From the NCBI RefSeq assembly GCF_900108585.1, contig NZ_UESZ01000001.1, positions 1,178,001-1,242,000 of the forward strand: 64,000 nt of DNA. The letters run 5' to 3'. Source of the stretch: Branchiibius hedensis. GTDB taxonomy: Bacteria > Actinomycetota > Actinomycetes > Actinomycetales > Dermatophilaceae. A program made the position numbers and the translations under genes. Shown here piece by piece: positions 1 through 9,500 of this stretch (position 1 is the first letter of the stretch; each line of letters opens with the position of its first letter). The notes under the pieces were generated by a model. It had not been told where the DNA came from and searched no databases. It was given only the letters and a program-made list of their open reading frames with translations.

Positions 1-540
1 GTTGTTGGGATTGATGACGACCAACGCGTGCGTGTTCTCGGTGATCTTGGACTCGATATCGGCCAGATCGGGGTTCCAGTCGTCGGCCTCGTCGCAGCGG
101 TAGTGCACCGGTGTCCCGCCGGCCAGGGACACCGCTCCGGTCCACAAGGGGTAGTCCGGCGCCGGCACCAGGATCTCGTTGCCGTCGTCGACAAACGCCT
201 GCAGCACCAGCGAGATCATCTCGCTGACGCCGTTACCGATGAAGACGTCCTCGACCCGGACGTCGGTCAGGCCCTCGGCCTGGTAGAAGTTGGCGACCGC
301 CGTACGGGCCGAGTAGATCCCACGGGAGTCGCTGTACCCCTGCGCGTTGGGCAGGTGATGCACCATGTCTTGCAGGATCGTCTCGGGCGCCTCGAAACCG
401 AACGGGGCCGGGTTGCCGATGTTCAGCTTCAGGATCCGGTGCCCTTCGGCTTCCAAGCGCTCGGCCTCGACCAGGATCGGGCCGCGCACGTCGTACCGCA
501 CGTGCTGGAGCTTCTTGGACTGTCGGATATCGCGGGCCAC
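1..540 (-). CDS. alaA: Alanine transaminase, AlaA type (5' part only; cut by window edge)
   Basis: PLP-dependent class I/II aminotransferase that would interconvert alanine/2-oxoglutarate and pyruvate/glutamate in the cytoplasm. The 180 visible residues follow E. coli AlaA closely from the N-terminus: YDVRGPI near 15, LNIGNPAPFGF at 39-49, IGNGVSE at 101-107, PAPDYPLW at 126-133, and the run ends inside VVINPNN, just before the conserved NPNNPTG. The PLP lysine lies outside the window. The start is GTG at 540, chosen by alignment to the AlaA N-terminus; no better start is nearby. It lies 24 bp downstream of sbcC on the same strand, so it may be co-transcribed. The family call is firm. Confidence 0.9.
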   Translation of the reverse strand, partial: MARDIRQSKKLQHVRYDVRGPILVEAERLEAEGHRILKLNIGNPAPFGFEAPETILQDMVHHLPNAQGYSDSRGIYSARTAVANFYQAEGLTDVRVEDVFIGNGVSEMISLVLQAFVDDGNEILVPAPDYPLWTGAVSLAGGTPVHYRCDEADDWNPDLADIESKITENTHALVVINPNN

Positions 541-564
541 GGCCGAATTATCGCACCGGTCGGG

Positions 565-3500
565 TTACGCCGCGCTGGCTCCGTCCCGGATGCGGACAGT
601 CGAACCAGTCTCGCAGCGGCGGACTTCCAACTGGGTGGGGATGCGTTGGCGCAGGTCCGGGACGTGACTGACGATCCCGACGACACGATCGCCCGCCCGC
701 AATTCGTCCAGGACCTGTAGCACTCGATCCAGGGTGTCCTGATCGAGTGACCCGAAACCTTCGTCGACCAGTAGGGTCTCCAAGGGCCGTCCGCCGGTCT
801 CTGCCAGGACCGCGTCGCCCAACCCGAGGGCCAGTGACAGCGACGCCATGAAGGACTCGCCCCCGGACAGCGTGGCCGTGTCGCGCGTTTGTCCGGTCCA
901 GGCGTCCCGGACGACCAGGCCCAGACCACTGCGCGCGCCGTGCTTGGCCCGCGCGTCGCTGTGCTCGAGGGTGAACCGGCCGTCACTCATCGCGGTCAGC
1001 CGCTCGTTGGCGAGGGTGGTCACCGACTCCAGTCGCGCGGCGAGCACGTAGGCGGACAGACGCATTCGGAGGGTGTTGTCCTCGCCGGAGCCGTTGACCG
1101 TGTCGGCGAGTGAGGCAATGGTGGCGAACTTCTCATTCGCCGCAACGTACGCCGAGTGCACGCTTGCGAGGTCAGCGGACAAGGTGCGTAGCCGGGTGAC
1201 CGTCGTTTCGAGTGCGGTCGCCGCCGCCCGCTCACGGTCGGCGCGCTCCTCTGCATGGGCGGCGGCCGCTTCCAACTCGGACAGGTCCTCTGCGGGCGCG
1301 GCGCAAGCGGCGACGACGGCCGGCAGTTCGAGCACCGCGGTGGTCGCTTGCAGACGGGCGTCGTAGTCGGAGATGGCGGCCTCTATCGACGCCACTTCCG
1401 CTGCGCTGCAACGGGATTCGCTGTACTTGGCGAGATCGGGGAAGTCCTGGGCGGCCAACGCGGTAGCCAGGTCAGCAGCTGCTTGCTCGACGAGTTCCTG
1501 ATCGGTGGTGGCCGTCGTGAGCAGCCGCACCACCTGATCGACCGCGGTGCTGGCCGCTGCGTGCCCCGCGGGGTCGCTCCCGCAGGGGCAGGTGTCCGCG
1601 TGAACCTGCAGCGCCCCCTCGATGGTGCTGTGGAGCTCGGCGAGCTCTGCTTCGGCGTCCGTCAGACGCGCCTGGTCGGTCGCGAGATCGGCCGTCGCCG
1701 CGGAGAGTTCGGCTGCCACCTGCTCTGCGGCCGTGTCCAGTTCGGCCAGTGCGCGTTCTGCGTCGCTGACTCGCTCGACTTCGTGTGCTGCATCTTGTTG
1801 CACCACGGCAGCCGCGCCCACGAGTCCGTCGAGGACGCCCGGCTCGATTGGCGAGGTCGCCGACCAGACCGAGCTTGCAGCCGACATCGCATCGGCGGGC
1901 AGCCACGCGCTGACGTCGTCCCAGGCCGGCAGGTCAGCGTGCGCAGCACTCCACTGAGCCTCCAAGGTGGTCAGTCTGGCTCGGGCGGCGGCAAGGGCCT
2001 GGTCGGCGGCGGCCGCAGCGGCGAGGGCACCGTCCGCCACGCTCGAAGCCTCGGCCACGTCATCGGCGGTGACAGCGTCAGCCGTGGGGGTCGCCGGACT
2101 GGGGTGCGTTGTCGAGCCGCAGACCGGGCACGCGTCGCCATCCTCGAGGTCGGCCCCGAGCTCTGCCGCGATGCCTGCCAGCCGGGCAGCGCGCAGTCGG
2201 TCGAGTTCGGTCCGGGCCCGAGAGCTGGCTGCTTCGGTGGCCGCCGCGGTGCGCAGCGCCGACTCGCATGCGGTCCGCGCGGCGGCGATCGTGCCGGCGA
2301 CGTCGGACAGTTTGCCGAGGGCTGCGACAGCCGCGTTGACCGAGTGGGACAGGGCCGTCACCGCTGGCGCGGACGCCGTTGTCGTGTGCAGTGTCGCCCG
2401 CGTGGCCACCACCGCGGCTTGCCTGTGCTGCAGTTCTTCCACCACCGCCGCAGTCGCTGCACCCTTGTCGCGCAACTGGTTCCGGCGCTCGGCGGTCCGC
2501 TGCAGCGATGCCGTCAGCGGTGGCAGGCCCGCCAGGGTTGCACCACCCGCAGCAAGCGCTGCCGTCAACCGGGGCCACCAATCGTCGGTGCCTTTGCCCT
2601 GTAATGCCGTCGGAAGTGCGGCAACGGCCGTCTCGACCGCGACCTGCGAAGCAGCGTGCCGCGTGACCCGAGCACGGTGTGCCTCCGCGAGCGGATCGAC
2701 CTGTTGGGCGCGGCGTGCTGCTGCCAGCCGTGAGCGTCGGTCCGTCTGTAGGCCGGCCGCGCCGAGCAGGGCATCCCGCTCGGCGATCGCAGCAGCGGCT
2801 TCAGCGCGCCGGGCCGCTCGCTGCTGCGCTTCGACCAAGGACCGTCGCGCGACCACCGCTGCGTCAGCCGCAGTCTGTGCCCGGGTCATCGCCTCGGTTG
2901 CAGCGTCTTCGAGCTGGACCAGCAATGTTGTGACCGCCGACGGTAGGTCTGTTTCCGGCAGCGACTCCGCACGGCCGCTGGATACCAGCACTTCCTCGAT
3001 CCGGTCCCTGCAGCGCACCACCGCGACGGACGCCTCGTCGCGTCGAGCGCGCGCCATCGAGCGTCGCTCGGTCAGCCACGACTCCACTCCGCGGAACCGA
3101 TCGATCGCGAACAGTCGCTCCAACAGGACACCGCGGTCGTCCGGTTTGGCGCGCAAGAAGGCCGCGAACTCGCCCTGTGGCAACAGGATCAGTTGGACGA
3201 ACTGCTGCAGGTCCAGACCGAGAGTGCGCTTGATGAACTCTCCGGTCTCCTGCTCCTTGACGGCCTGCTCCTGCCAGTGCCCGGCCCGCAACTCCTCCAG
3301 CCGGACCGTGGACCGGCGAGTGGTGCTCTGCCCTTTGCGGCCGACCACCTCGTAACTGGCGGTACGGGTTATGCGTAGCCGGCGGCCCGCCACGGAGAAC
3401 TCCATGCTGACCGTTGGTTGCTCACCGGGTGCGTGGTCACTGGCGACCTTGACCGCGGCATTCGAGACCCGTTGCCGCGGAATGCTGCCGAACAGCGCGA

Positions 3501-3648
3501 AGCACATCGCGTCCAGCAGGCTCGACTTGCCGGCGCCGGTGCGACCGTGGATCAGGAACAGCCCTGCTGACCCCACGGCATCGAAGTCGATGTCCTGGGT
3601 CTCGGCGAACGGTCCGAAGGCGGACACGGTCAGCTGATGAATTCTCAT
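565..3648 (-). CDS. sbcC: Exonuclease subunit SbcC (SMC-like ATPase)
   Basis: ATPase subunit of the SbcCD (Rad50-Mre11) nuclease, which trims hairpins and protein-blocked DNA ends. The 1027-residue protein has Walker A GRTGAGKS at 35-42, Ala/Glu-rich coiled-coil arms, a zinc hook CPVC near residue 505, the ABC signature LSGGE near 927 and Walker B LLVDEG near 960. A second Cys pair (CPCG) sits near residue 686 on the returning arm. The ATG start overlaps the sbcD stop by 4 bp (ATGA), so translation is probably coupled. Length is typical of the family. Confidence 0.95.
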   Translation of the reverse strand: MRIHQLTVSAFGPFAETQDIDFDAVGSAGLFLIHGRTGAGKSSLLDAMCFALFGSIPRQRVSNAAVKVASDHAPGEQPTVSMEFSVAGRRLRITRTASYEVVGRKGQSTTRRSTVRLEELRAGHWQEQAVKEQETGEFIKRTLGLDLQQFVQLILLPQGEFAAFLRAKPDDRGVLLERLFAIDRFRGVESWLTERRSMARARRDEASVAVVRCRDRIEEVLVSSGRAESLPETDLPSAVTTLLVQLEDAATEAMTRAQTAADAAVVARRSLVEAQQRAARRAEAAAAIAERDALLGAAGLQTDRRSRLAAARRAQQVDPLAEAHRARVTRHAASQVAVETAVAALPTALQGKGTDDWWPRLTAALAAGGATLAGLPPLTASLQRTAERRNQLRDKGAATAAVVEELQHRQAAVVATRATLHTTTASAPAVTALSHSVNAAVAALGKLSDVAGTIAAARTACESALRTAAATEAASSRARTELDRLRAARLAGIAAELGADLEDGDACPVCGSTTHPSPATPTADAVTADDVAEASSVADGALAAAAAADQALAAARARLTTLEAQWSAAHADLPAWDDVSAWLPADAMSAASSVWSATSPIEPGVLDGLVGAAAVVQQDAAHEVERVSDAERALAELDTAAEQVAAELSAATADLATDQARLTDAEAELAELHSTIEGALQVHADTCPCGSDPAGHAAASTAVDQVVRLLTTATTDQELVEQAAADLATALAAQDFPDLAKYSESRCSAAEVASIEAAISDYDARLQATTAVLELPAVVAACAAPAEDLSELEAAAAHAEERADRERAAATALETTVTRLRTLSADLASVHSAYVAANEKFATIASLADTVNGSGEDNTLRMRLSAYVLAARLESVTTLANERLTAMSDGRFTLEHSDARAKHGARSGLGLVVRDAWTGQTRDTATLSGGESFMASLSLALGLGDAVLAETGGRPLETLLVDEGFGSLDQDTLDRVLQVLDELRAGDRVVGIVSHVPDLRQRIPTQLEVRRCETGSTVRIRDGASAA

Positions 3649-4793
3649 GCGCTGCGCACCACATCATCGGAGGCCTCCTCGCGCTCGACCCGGGCCGCCG
3701 ATGCCAGAGCCGAACGCAACAACTCCGACTCCTGCTCGGAGGCGCCGGTGCCGCCGCGCACATGCGACAGGAATCCGCAGCAGACGTCGAATTCGCTGTG
3801 GCCCCGGACCTTTTCGGCGTACCCACGGCGAGTCGAAAGATCGACTGTGTCCGAGGAGAACTGAAGCCTGAGCGTGTGCGGGAACCGGCGGCGGACCTGA
3901 TCCATGGCCCCCAACGGCCGCGTCGGGTCAGTCAGCGTGACCTCGCACCACGCCCTCTCGGCGTACGTGAAAGCCGACGAGGACAACAGCTCGGTCAACG
4001 GGCCGCGCAGGCGGACCACGGGTCGCTCCACTGGTGCGGCGATCGTCTCTCGCGACAGCACGCCATTTGCGATGGTGACCAACTCGGTGCCCTTGACCTG
4101 GTCGGCCTCACTGAACGACATCGCGACCGGTGACCCGGAGTAGACCACCGAGTCAGTCACCGCTTGCGGTCGGTGCAGGTGCCCCAGCGCTGCGTAGTCG
4201 AACTGATCGAACACGGCGGCGGGCACTGCGGCAAGGCCGCCGACACTGATGTCCCGTTCCGAGTCCGAGGAGGTCGCGCCGGTGACGAACGTGTGCGCCA
4301 TCGCCACCATCGGACCCTCACCTGCGGGCAGATCTGACAGGGCCGCCCGCAGGACCGCGGCGTGGGTGCGTTCGGTGGCACCGAGTGAGTCCGCGACCCC
4401 CGCGGGGTCCAGGTAGGGCACCGGCACCACGAACCCGTCGCCGACCGGAATCGGTCGCCGCACTGACGACAGGTGGGAGCGGATGTGCAGCCCGGCGGAC
4501 TCCAGCATCCGCGCTCCGAAGCCGAGGCGCACGGCCGAATCGTGGTTGCCGCTGGTGACGATCACTGCGGCGCCGGTGTCGAGCAGCCGGGAGAGCGCGT
4601 CGTCCAGCAATGCCACGGTCTCCGGAGAGGGAATCGCGCGGTCGTAGATGTCGCCGGAGACCAGCACCGCATCGACGCCTTCGGAGCGGGTGACCTCGAT
4701 CAGCTGATCGAGGTAGAGCTCATGTGCAGCCTGCAGCCCGGCCCCGTGGAACGAGCGTCCCAGGTGCCAGTCGGAGGTGTGCAAGAACCGCAT
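3645..4793 (-). CDS. sbcD: Exonuclease subunit SbcD (Mre11-type nuclease)
   Basis: Mn-dependent calcineurin-like phosphoesterase that forms the nuclease of SbcCD. The metal-binding motifs run in order: SDWHLG at 7-12, GDIYD at 47-51, SGNHDS at 81-86, then AMAHTF and GHLHRP in the middle of the protein. At 382 residues the length is normal. It is first in the operon, followed by sbcC with an ATGA overlap. The promoter probably lies in the 50-bp gap shared with the divergent gene at 4852. Identification is firm from motifs and partner gene. Confidence 0.95.
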   Translation of the reverse strand: MRFLHTSDWHLGRSFHGAGLQAAHELYLDQLIEVTRSEGVDAVLVSGDIYDRAIPSPETVALLDDALSRLLDTGAAVIVTSGNHDSAVRLGFGARMLESAGLHIRSHLSSVRRPIPVGDGFVVPVPYLDPAGVADSLGATERTHAAVLRAALSDLPAGEGPMVAMAHTFVTGATSSDSERDISVGGLAAVPAAVFDQFDYAALGHLHRPQAVTDSVVYSGSPVAMSFSEADQVKGTELVTIANGVLSRETIAAPVERPVVRLRGPLTELLSSSAFTYAERAWCEVTLTDPTRPLGAMDQVRRRFPHTLRLQFSSDTVDLSTRRGYAEKVRGHSEFDVCCGFLSHVRGGTGASEQESELLRSALASAARVEREEASDDVVRSA

Positions 4794-4851
4794 GGCTGCA
4801 CCATAAGCGCGACCTCTGACAGCCTCGACGAGGCGCGCCTAGGCTGTGCCC

Positions 4852-6324
4852 ATGGGTGACGAGGTCGCAGGTACCGGATTCACGCGCGAGGACCGTCAGC
4901 GCTACCGGGAGAAGGTGCGTCAGGACCTCGACGTCTTCGAGCGGATGCTGCGCACGCATGCCTTTCCGGCCGAGAAGCGGCTGACCGGGATGGAGATCGA
5001 GCTCAACCTCGTCGGCGCCGATATGCAGCCTGCGATGAAGAACGCCAGCATCCTGAAGGCCATCGCCGACCCGGATTATCAAACCGAGTTGGGCCAATAC
5101 AACATCGAGCTCAACGTCCCGCCGCGTGCGTTGCCCGGTGATGCTCCCCGGAAGTTGGAGGAGGAGTTGCGGGCCAGCCTGAACGAGGCGGAGCGTCGCG
5201 CCCGGGAACTCGACGTGCGGATCTGCGCTATCGGGATCCTGCCCACCTTGATGCCGGAGCACTTCGACGCCGACTGGATGAGCGCCAACAACCGGTACCA
5301 GGCGCTGAACGAATCCATCGTCAACGCCCGTGGTGAGGACATCTTCATCGACATCCAGGGCATGACGGGGGAGCGATTGGCGACGTACGCCGATACGATC
5401 GCCCCCGAATCCGCCTGCACTTCAGTGCAATTGCACCTCCAGGTCGAGCCGATGCAGTTCGCCGACTACTGGAACGCCGCCCAAGCGGTCGCCGGGCTGC
5501 AGCTGGCGATGGGTGCCAACTCGCCGTACTTCTACGGCCGGCGCCTGTGGGCGGAGACGCGGGTCGAGCTCTTCGCGCAGGCCACCGATACTCGCGCGAT
5601 CGAGCTGAAGAACCAAGGGGTCCGGCCGCGGGTGTGGTTCGGGGAGCGCTGGATCACCAGCATCTTCGACCTGTTCGAGGAGAACGTGCGCTACTTCCCC
5701 GCGTTGTTGCCGGAGTGTTCTGAAGAGGATCCGGTCGCCGTCCTCGAGGATGGAGGCGCACCCGCCCTGCCCGAGTTGCGGCTGCACAACGGCACCATCT
5801 ACCGCTGGAACCGGCCGATCTACGACGTGGTGGGTGGCGAGCCACACCTGCGGGTGGAGAACAGGGTTCTGCCGGCGGGGCCGAGCATCGTTGACACCCT
5901 TGCCAATTCGGCCTTCTACTTCGGCCTGATGGACCGGCTCACCGCCGACGAGCGACCGGTGTGGACCCGGATGAGCTTCGCCGCGGCGTACGCCAACTTC
6001 ACCGAGTGCGCCCGCCGGGGGATCGAGGCGGAGGTCTACTGGCCCGGCTACGGGACCGTGACGGCGGTCGAGTTGGTCCAGCGGCATCTGGTGCCGTTGG
6101 CGTACGACGGGCTGGCCCATCGCGGGGTCGCGCACGACGTGGCGGCACGCTACCTGGGGATCATCGAGGAGCGGTGTCGGCGCGAGGTGAACGGCGCCTC
6201 CTGGCAGGTCGCGTGCGTGGAGGAGTTGGAGCGCAAGGGGGCTGATCGGCGTACCGCGCTGGCGGGATTGCTAGAGCGCTATCTGGAGCACATGGGCGAC
6301 AACGCACCAGTGCACACCTGGTGA
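4852..6324 (+). CDS. Glutamate-cysteine ligase family 2 (GCS2-type) protein
   Basis: Member of the carboxylate-amine/glutamate-cysteine ligase family (COG2170 type), which joins the gamma-carboxyl of glutamate to an amine using ATP. MEIELNLV at 47-54 is the typical ATP/metal-binding start of the fold, and NIELNVPP further on is also conserved. The 490-residue protein is longer than usual EgtA enzymes, and no ergothioneine genes are nearby, so the substrate is not established. ATG 4852 is preferred over the in-frame GTG at 4846. It is divergent from sbcD and ends 4 bp before the convergent gene at 6329. Confidence 0.8.
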   Translation: MGDEVAGTGFTREDRQRYREKVRQDLDVFERMLRTHAFPAEKRLTGMEIELNLVGADMQPAMKNASILKAIADPDYQTELGQYNIELNVPPRALPGDAPRKLEEELRASLNEAERRARELDVRICAIGILPTLMPEHFDADWMSANNRYQALNESIVNARGEDIFIDIQGMTGERLATYADTIAPESACTSVQLHLQVEPMQFADYWNAAQAVAGLQLAMGANSPYFYGRRLWAETRVELFAQATDTRAIELKNQGVRPRVWFGERWITSIFDLFEENVRYFPALLPECSEEDPVAVLEDGGAPALPELRLHNGTIYRWNRPIYDVVGGEPHLRVENRVLPAGPSIVDTLANSAFYFGLMDRLTADERPVWTRMSFAAAYANFTECARRGIEAEVYWPGYGTVTAVELVQRHLVPLAYDGLAHRGVAHDVAARYLGIIEERCRREVNGASWQVACVEELERKGADRRTALAGLLERYLEHMGDNAPVHTW

Positions 6325-6328
6325 GACC

Positions 6329-6955
6329 TCAGCTTCGCTCGCGACGGTTCCATACTTCGATGCTCGGGTACTGGTGGTAGTAACCCAGGATCGACAAGGC
6401 GCCCGCGTCGAGGCGGAGTTGCCCGGCAAACCGGGGGTTCTTCTGCAGGAAGGTCGCCGCGAAGATGCGCAACGAGTGACCGTGCGCCACCAGGGCCACA
6501 TTCGACTCCTCCAGCAGCGGTAGGACCCGGTTGACGACGTGGCTCACCCGGGCCGAGACGTCCTCGACGGTCTCGCCGGGGGTGTCCCCGGGCACCACGC
6601 CGTTGGTGAAGATCTCCCAGTCCGGATTGCCGATCTTCTCCCGGATCTGATCGGTCGTGAGGCCCTCGTAGCCGCCGTAGTCCCACTCGCGCAGGTCATC
6701 ATCGATCTCGTAGTTCTTGAGCCCGGCCAGTTCGGCGGTCTGACGGGCGCGCAGCAACGGCGAGACGAACGTATGGCCGATGTCCAGGTGTTTGATCAGT
6801 TCGCCGGCCCGCCGAGCGCCCTTCTCGCCCTCCGGCAGCAACGGCAGGTCGGTCACGCCGGTGTGCTGCCCGGTGAGAGACCACTTGGTCTCACCGTGCC
6901 GGATCAGGACGATGCAATTGTCCGGGAAGTGCTTGCGGTCGGGATGCTGGGTCAC
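6329..6955 (-). CDS. Histidine phosphatase family protein (phosphoglycerate-mutase-like)
   Basis: Phosphatase of the branch-1 histidine phosphatase superfamily. The phosphohistidine motif LIRHGET is at 17-23 and the second catalytic histidine is in VAHGHS at 156-161; Glu in LREWDYGGYEG near 90 is the usual acid. At 208 residues it is in the size range of cofactor-dependent mutase-like phosphatases. The sequence resembles the GpmB/CobC-like group rather than true glycolytic mutase, so the substrate is unknown. GTG start at 6955; the gene diverges from the OsmC gene across 17 bp. Confidence 0.85.
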   Translation of the reverse strand: MTQHPDRKHFPDNCIVLIRHGETKWSLTGQHTGVTDLPLLPEGEKGARRAGELIKHLDIGHTFVSPLLRARQTAELAGLKNYEIDDDLREWDYGGYEGLTTDQIREKIGNPDWEIFTNGVVPGDTPGETVEDVSARVSHVVNRVLPLLEESNVALVAHGHSLRIFAATFLQKNPRFAGQLRLDAGALSILGYYHQYPSIEVWNRRERS

Positions 6956-6972
6956 CTCTCTACGCTAGTGGA

Positions 6973-7389
6973 ATGACCAACCACCGCAGCGTGAGCATCA
7001 CCCGCACCTCCGCCGGCCACTTCACCGCGACCAACGCCCGCGGCGGCACGTTGGAGTTCGGCGACGCCAGCGACGACCTGTTCAGTCCTGTGGAGTTGCT
7101 CCTGACCGCCATCGCCGGCTGCAGCGCCATCGACGTGGACATCTTCACGACCCGCCGCGCTGAGCCGACGGGGTTCGACGTGGTCGCCGAAGGCGACAAG
7201 TTACGTGACGAACAGGGCAACCACATGGGCCCGATCGACGTCACCTTCACCGTGCGCTTCCCCGAGGGCGAGGCGGGCGACGCGGCGCGCGCGGAGCTGC
7301 CGGACGCCGTACGCCGATCGCATGAGCGGCTCTGCACGGTGAGCCGGACCGTGTTGTTGCCGACCGACGTGGTCATGAAGGTCGACTGA
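6973..7389 (+). CDS. OsmC/Ohr family protein
   Basis: OsmC-fold thiol peroxidase family, which reduces organic hydroperoxides through two cysteines. The two family cysteines are present at 50 (in IAGCSAID) and 121 (in RLCTVSRT), and ARGGTLEFGD near 22 is the usual strand-turn. The 138-residue length fits. The YhfA-like pattern makes a general OsmC assignment safer than Ohr. Four bases separate it from the next gene (TTG start at 7394), so the two may be co-transcribed. Confidence 0.85.
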   Translation: MTNHRSVSITRTSAGHFTATNARGGTLEFGDASDDLFSPVELLLTAIAGCSAIDVDIFTTRRAEPTGFDVVAEGDKLRDEQGNHMGPIDVTFTVRFPEGEAGDAARAELPDAVRRSHERLCTVSRTVLLPTDVVMKVD

Positions 7390-7393
7390 CCCG

Positions 7394-7927
7394 TTGAGTG
7401 AGTACGTCGTTCTGCTGCGAGCCGTCAACGTCGCCCCTCGTTGGGTCAAGATGGCGCGTCTGCGAGAAGTGCTGCAAGCGGGCGGCTTTGAGGTGGAGAC
7501 GTACATCCAGAGCGGCAACCTACTGATCGGCACCCGCAAGCGGAGTGCGGCGGCGGTACGCAGGTCGCTGGAACAGGTGATCGAGGGCGAGTTCGGCTTC
7601 GAGGTGCCGTGCATCGTGCGGACACCTGCGCAGTTGCGCGAGACGCTGGACTGGGTGGAGGGGTTGGTCAGTCCATTGCCGGAGTCGACCCGGCAGTACG
7701 TCACGTTCTTCGCCGACCCGATCGGCCACGAGAAGGTGCAGGAACTGGACGCCTGGGATGTCGACGGTGAACGGCTGCACGCCCGGGCCGGCGAAGTCGC
7801 CTGGTGGCTGGCCAAATCCACGCACGAAGCGAAGCTCAGCAACGCCCGACTGGAACGCGGCGGGCACGTCGCGACGACGCGGGATCTGAAAGTCGTTCGC
7901 ACTCTGGTGGAGCGCTGGGCACGATAG
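7394..7927 (+). CDS. DUF1697 family protein
   Basis: Cytoplasmic protein of the DUF1697 family, whose function is not established. It has the family N-terminal signature YVVLLRAVNVAP followed by MARLREVL and YIQSGNLL near 38, and a C-terminal SNARLERGG...ATTRDLKVV segment. Start TTG 7394 is chosen because it restores the standard family N-terminus; no ATG fits. It is 177 residues, normal for the family, and 4 bp after the OsmC gene. Confidence 0.85.
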   Translation: MSEYVVLLRAVNVAPRWVKMARLREVLQAGGFEVETYIQSGNLLIGTRKRSAAAVRRSLEQVIEGEFGFEVPCIVRTPAQLRETLDWVEGLVSPLPESTRQYVTFFADPIGHEKVQELDAWDVDGERLHARAGEVAWWLAKSTHEAKLSNARLERGGHVATTRDLKVVRTLVERWAR

Positions 7928-7932
7928 AACCC

Positions 7933-8880
7933 ATGCGCTGGACACCCATCGACGACGTCCCGGCCTGGAGCCGGTTGACCAACGAGTTGGCGGTCGCCGA
8001 CGGTACCGGTGAGTTCTACGACGAGGCGGACCTCGCCGAGGAACTGACCGAGGCTGGTGTCGATCCACGCAAGGACACCTGGGCCGTGTGGGATGGCGAC
8101 ACGATGGTCGCCTACGGTCAGGTCCGCGTCTATGACCTGAACAACGAGGGAGCAGTGCGCTGCGACCTCGGCGGGGGCGTTCTGCCCAGTCACCGCCGCC
8201 GAGGCATCGGCCGAGACCTGTTGCAGCGCATGGAGACTCGCGCTGTTGCCGTCGCACGGACCCGGCATCCGGATACGCCGATCCACCTCGGCGTTCCCGG
8301 GCAGACCGAGGGTGCGGATGTGCGGGGCCTGTTGGAGCACTGCGGCTACGAACCGGTGCGCTACTTCACCCAGATGGTGATCGCCGATCTTCCCGATGCC
8401 GAGATCGCCGTGCCTGCGGGCGATGTCATCCCGGTCGACGCTTCGGACGCTGACCAGCGCGAAGCCATCCGGTTGGCGCATGCGGACTCCTTCCGGGACC
8501 ACTGGGGCTCGACCGTGTGGTCGCCGCAGAAGTGGGACGACTTCATGCTCGGTCGTCCGTTCCGGGCCGACCTGTCCCGGATTGCCATCAGCCCGGGCGG
8601 CGAGGTGTTGGCGTTCACGCTGGCCTCACGGTACGTCGAGGGTGAGTTCTACATCGGGATCGTCGGCACCCGCCGGGCGGCGCGCGGCCGCGGACTGGCG
8701 AAAGCAACCCTGCTCGGATCGCTCCGGGCCGCTCAGGCGGCCGGTTTCGAGCGGGCGGAGCTCGATGTCGACTCGCAGAATCCGACCGGCGCGCTCGGTC
8801 TGTACGAAGGGACCGGATTCACGAGGGCCAAGGTCAAGGCGGCCTACGCCAAACGCGTTCCAGCCAATACCGTGGGGTGA
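7933..8880 (+). CDS. Tandem-GNAT acetyltransferase
   Basis: The 315-residue protein carries two GNAT folds. The N-terminal one has the acetyl-CoA motif GVLPSHRRRGIGRDLL near 80, the C-terminal one GTRRAARGRGLAKATLL near 245. Two-domain GNATs of this layout include mycothiol synthase (MshD), but overall likeness to MshD is not clear enough to name it. ATG 7933 was chosen; the longer open frame upstream overlaps the DUF1697 gene. Its stop overlaps the start of the next gene (GTGATG), so translation is probably coupled. Confidence 0.8.
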   Translation: MRWTPIDDVPAWSRLTNELAVADGTGEFYDEADLAEELTEAGVDPRKDTWAVWDGDTMVAYGQVRVYDLNNEGAVRCDLGGGVLPSHRRRGIGRDLLQRMETRAVAVARTRHPDTPIHLGVPGQTEGADVRGLLEHCGYEPVRYFTQMVIADLPDAEIAVPAGDVIPVDASDADQREAIRLAHADSFRDHWGSTVWSPQKWDDFMLGRPFRADLSRIAISPGGEVLAFTLASRYVEGEFYIGIVGTRRAARGRGLAKATLLGSLRAAQAAGFERAELDVDSQNPTGALGLYEGTGFTRAKVKAAYAKRVPANTVG

Positions 8881-9500
8881 TGGCCCGCTACTTCGACGTC
8901 CACCCGGCCGATCCGCAACCCCGCAGCGTCCGGCAGGTCGTGGACATCCTGCGCGACGGGGGCCTGATCGCCTACCCCACCGATTCCTGTTTCGCACTCG
9001 GCGCCATGCTCGGCAACGCCGACGCTAAGGACCGCATCGTGCGGATCCGGCACCTGGACGACAAACATCACTTCACGATCGTCTGCCACGACTTCAGTCA
9101 ACTCGGCCAGTTGGTGCAGCTGGACAACGCAACCTTCCGGGCGATCAAGGCGGCGACCCCGGGTAGTTACACGTTCATCGTGCCGGCGACCTCGGAGGTG
9201 CCGCGCCGGCTGCTGCATCCCAAGAAGCGCACCGTGGGGGTCCGGATCGTCGATCACCCGGTGGCGTGCGCCGTGCTGGAGGAACTCGGTGAGCCCATGC
9301 TGTCCAGCACCCTGCTGCTTCCCGGCGAGGAGGAGCCGATGGTCGACGGCTGGGCGATCAAAGAGGAGTTGGATCACCAGGTCGACGCGGTTATCGACTC
9401 CGGTGAATGCGGGACCGAGCCGACGACCGTCGTGGACTTCTCCGCGGGGTACCCCGAGGTCGTCCGCGTCGGTGCCGGTGACCCGTCCCGGTTCGAGTGA
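8880..9500 (+). CDS. YciO/YrdC/Sua5-family protein
   Basis: The 206-residue protein aligns along its full length with E. coli YciO: GGLIAYPTDSCFALG near 25, RIRHLDDKHHFTIVC near 58, PGSYTFIVPA near 97, KKRTVGVRI and GEPMLSST further on. The fold binds ATP and RNA, and the family includes the enzyme making threonylcarbamoyl-AMP for tRNA t6A. YciO-type members may not be the main t6A enzyme, so only the family is claimed. ATG 8880 overlaps the previous stop; GTG 8877 is an alternative. The next gene starts within its stop (GTGA). Confidence 0.85.
   Translation: MARYFDVHPADPQPRSVRQVVDILRDGGLIAYPTDSCFALGAMLGNADAKDRIVRIRHLDDKHHFTIVCHDFSQLGQLVQLDNATFRAIKAATPGSYTFIVPATSEVPRRLLHPKKRTVGVRIVDHPVACAVLEELGEPMLSSTLLLPGEEEPMVDGWAIKEELDHQVDAVIDSGECGTEPTTVVDFSAGYPEVVRVGAGDPSRFE

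Noticed and set aside
1255-3355. Long plus-strand open frames (449 and 462 residues) opposite sbcC
   Set aside because: They lie antisense to a complete SbcC with all motifs; Arg/Gly/Ser-rich composition is typical of GC-driven shadow frames.
7201-8502. A 433-residue minus-strand frame opposite OsmC, DUF1697 and GNAT genes
   Set aside because: No domain, and three convincing plus-strand genes occupy the region.
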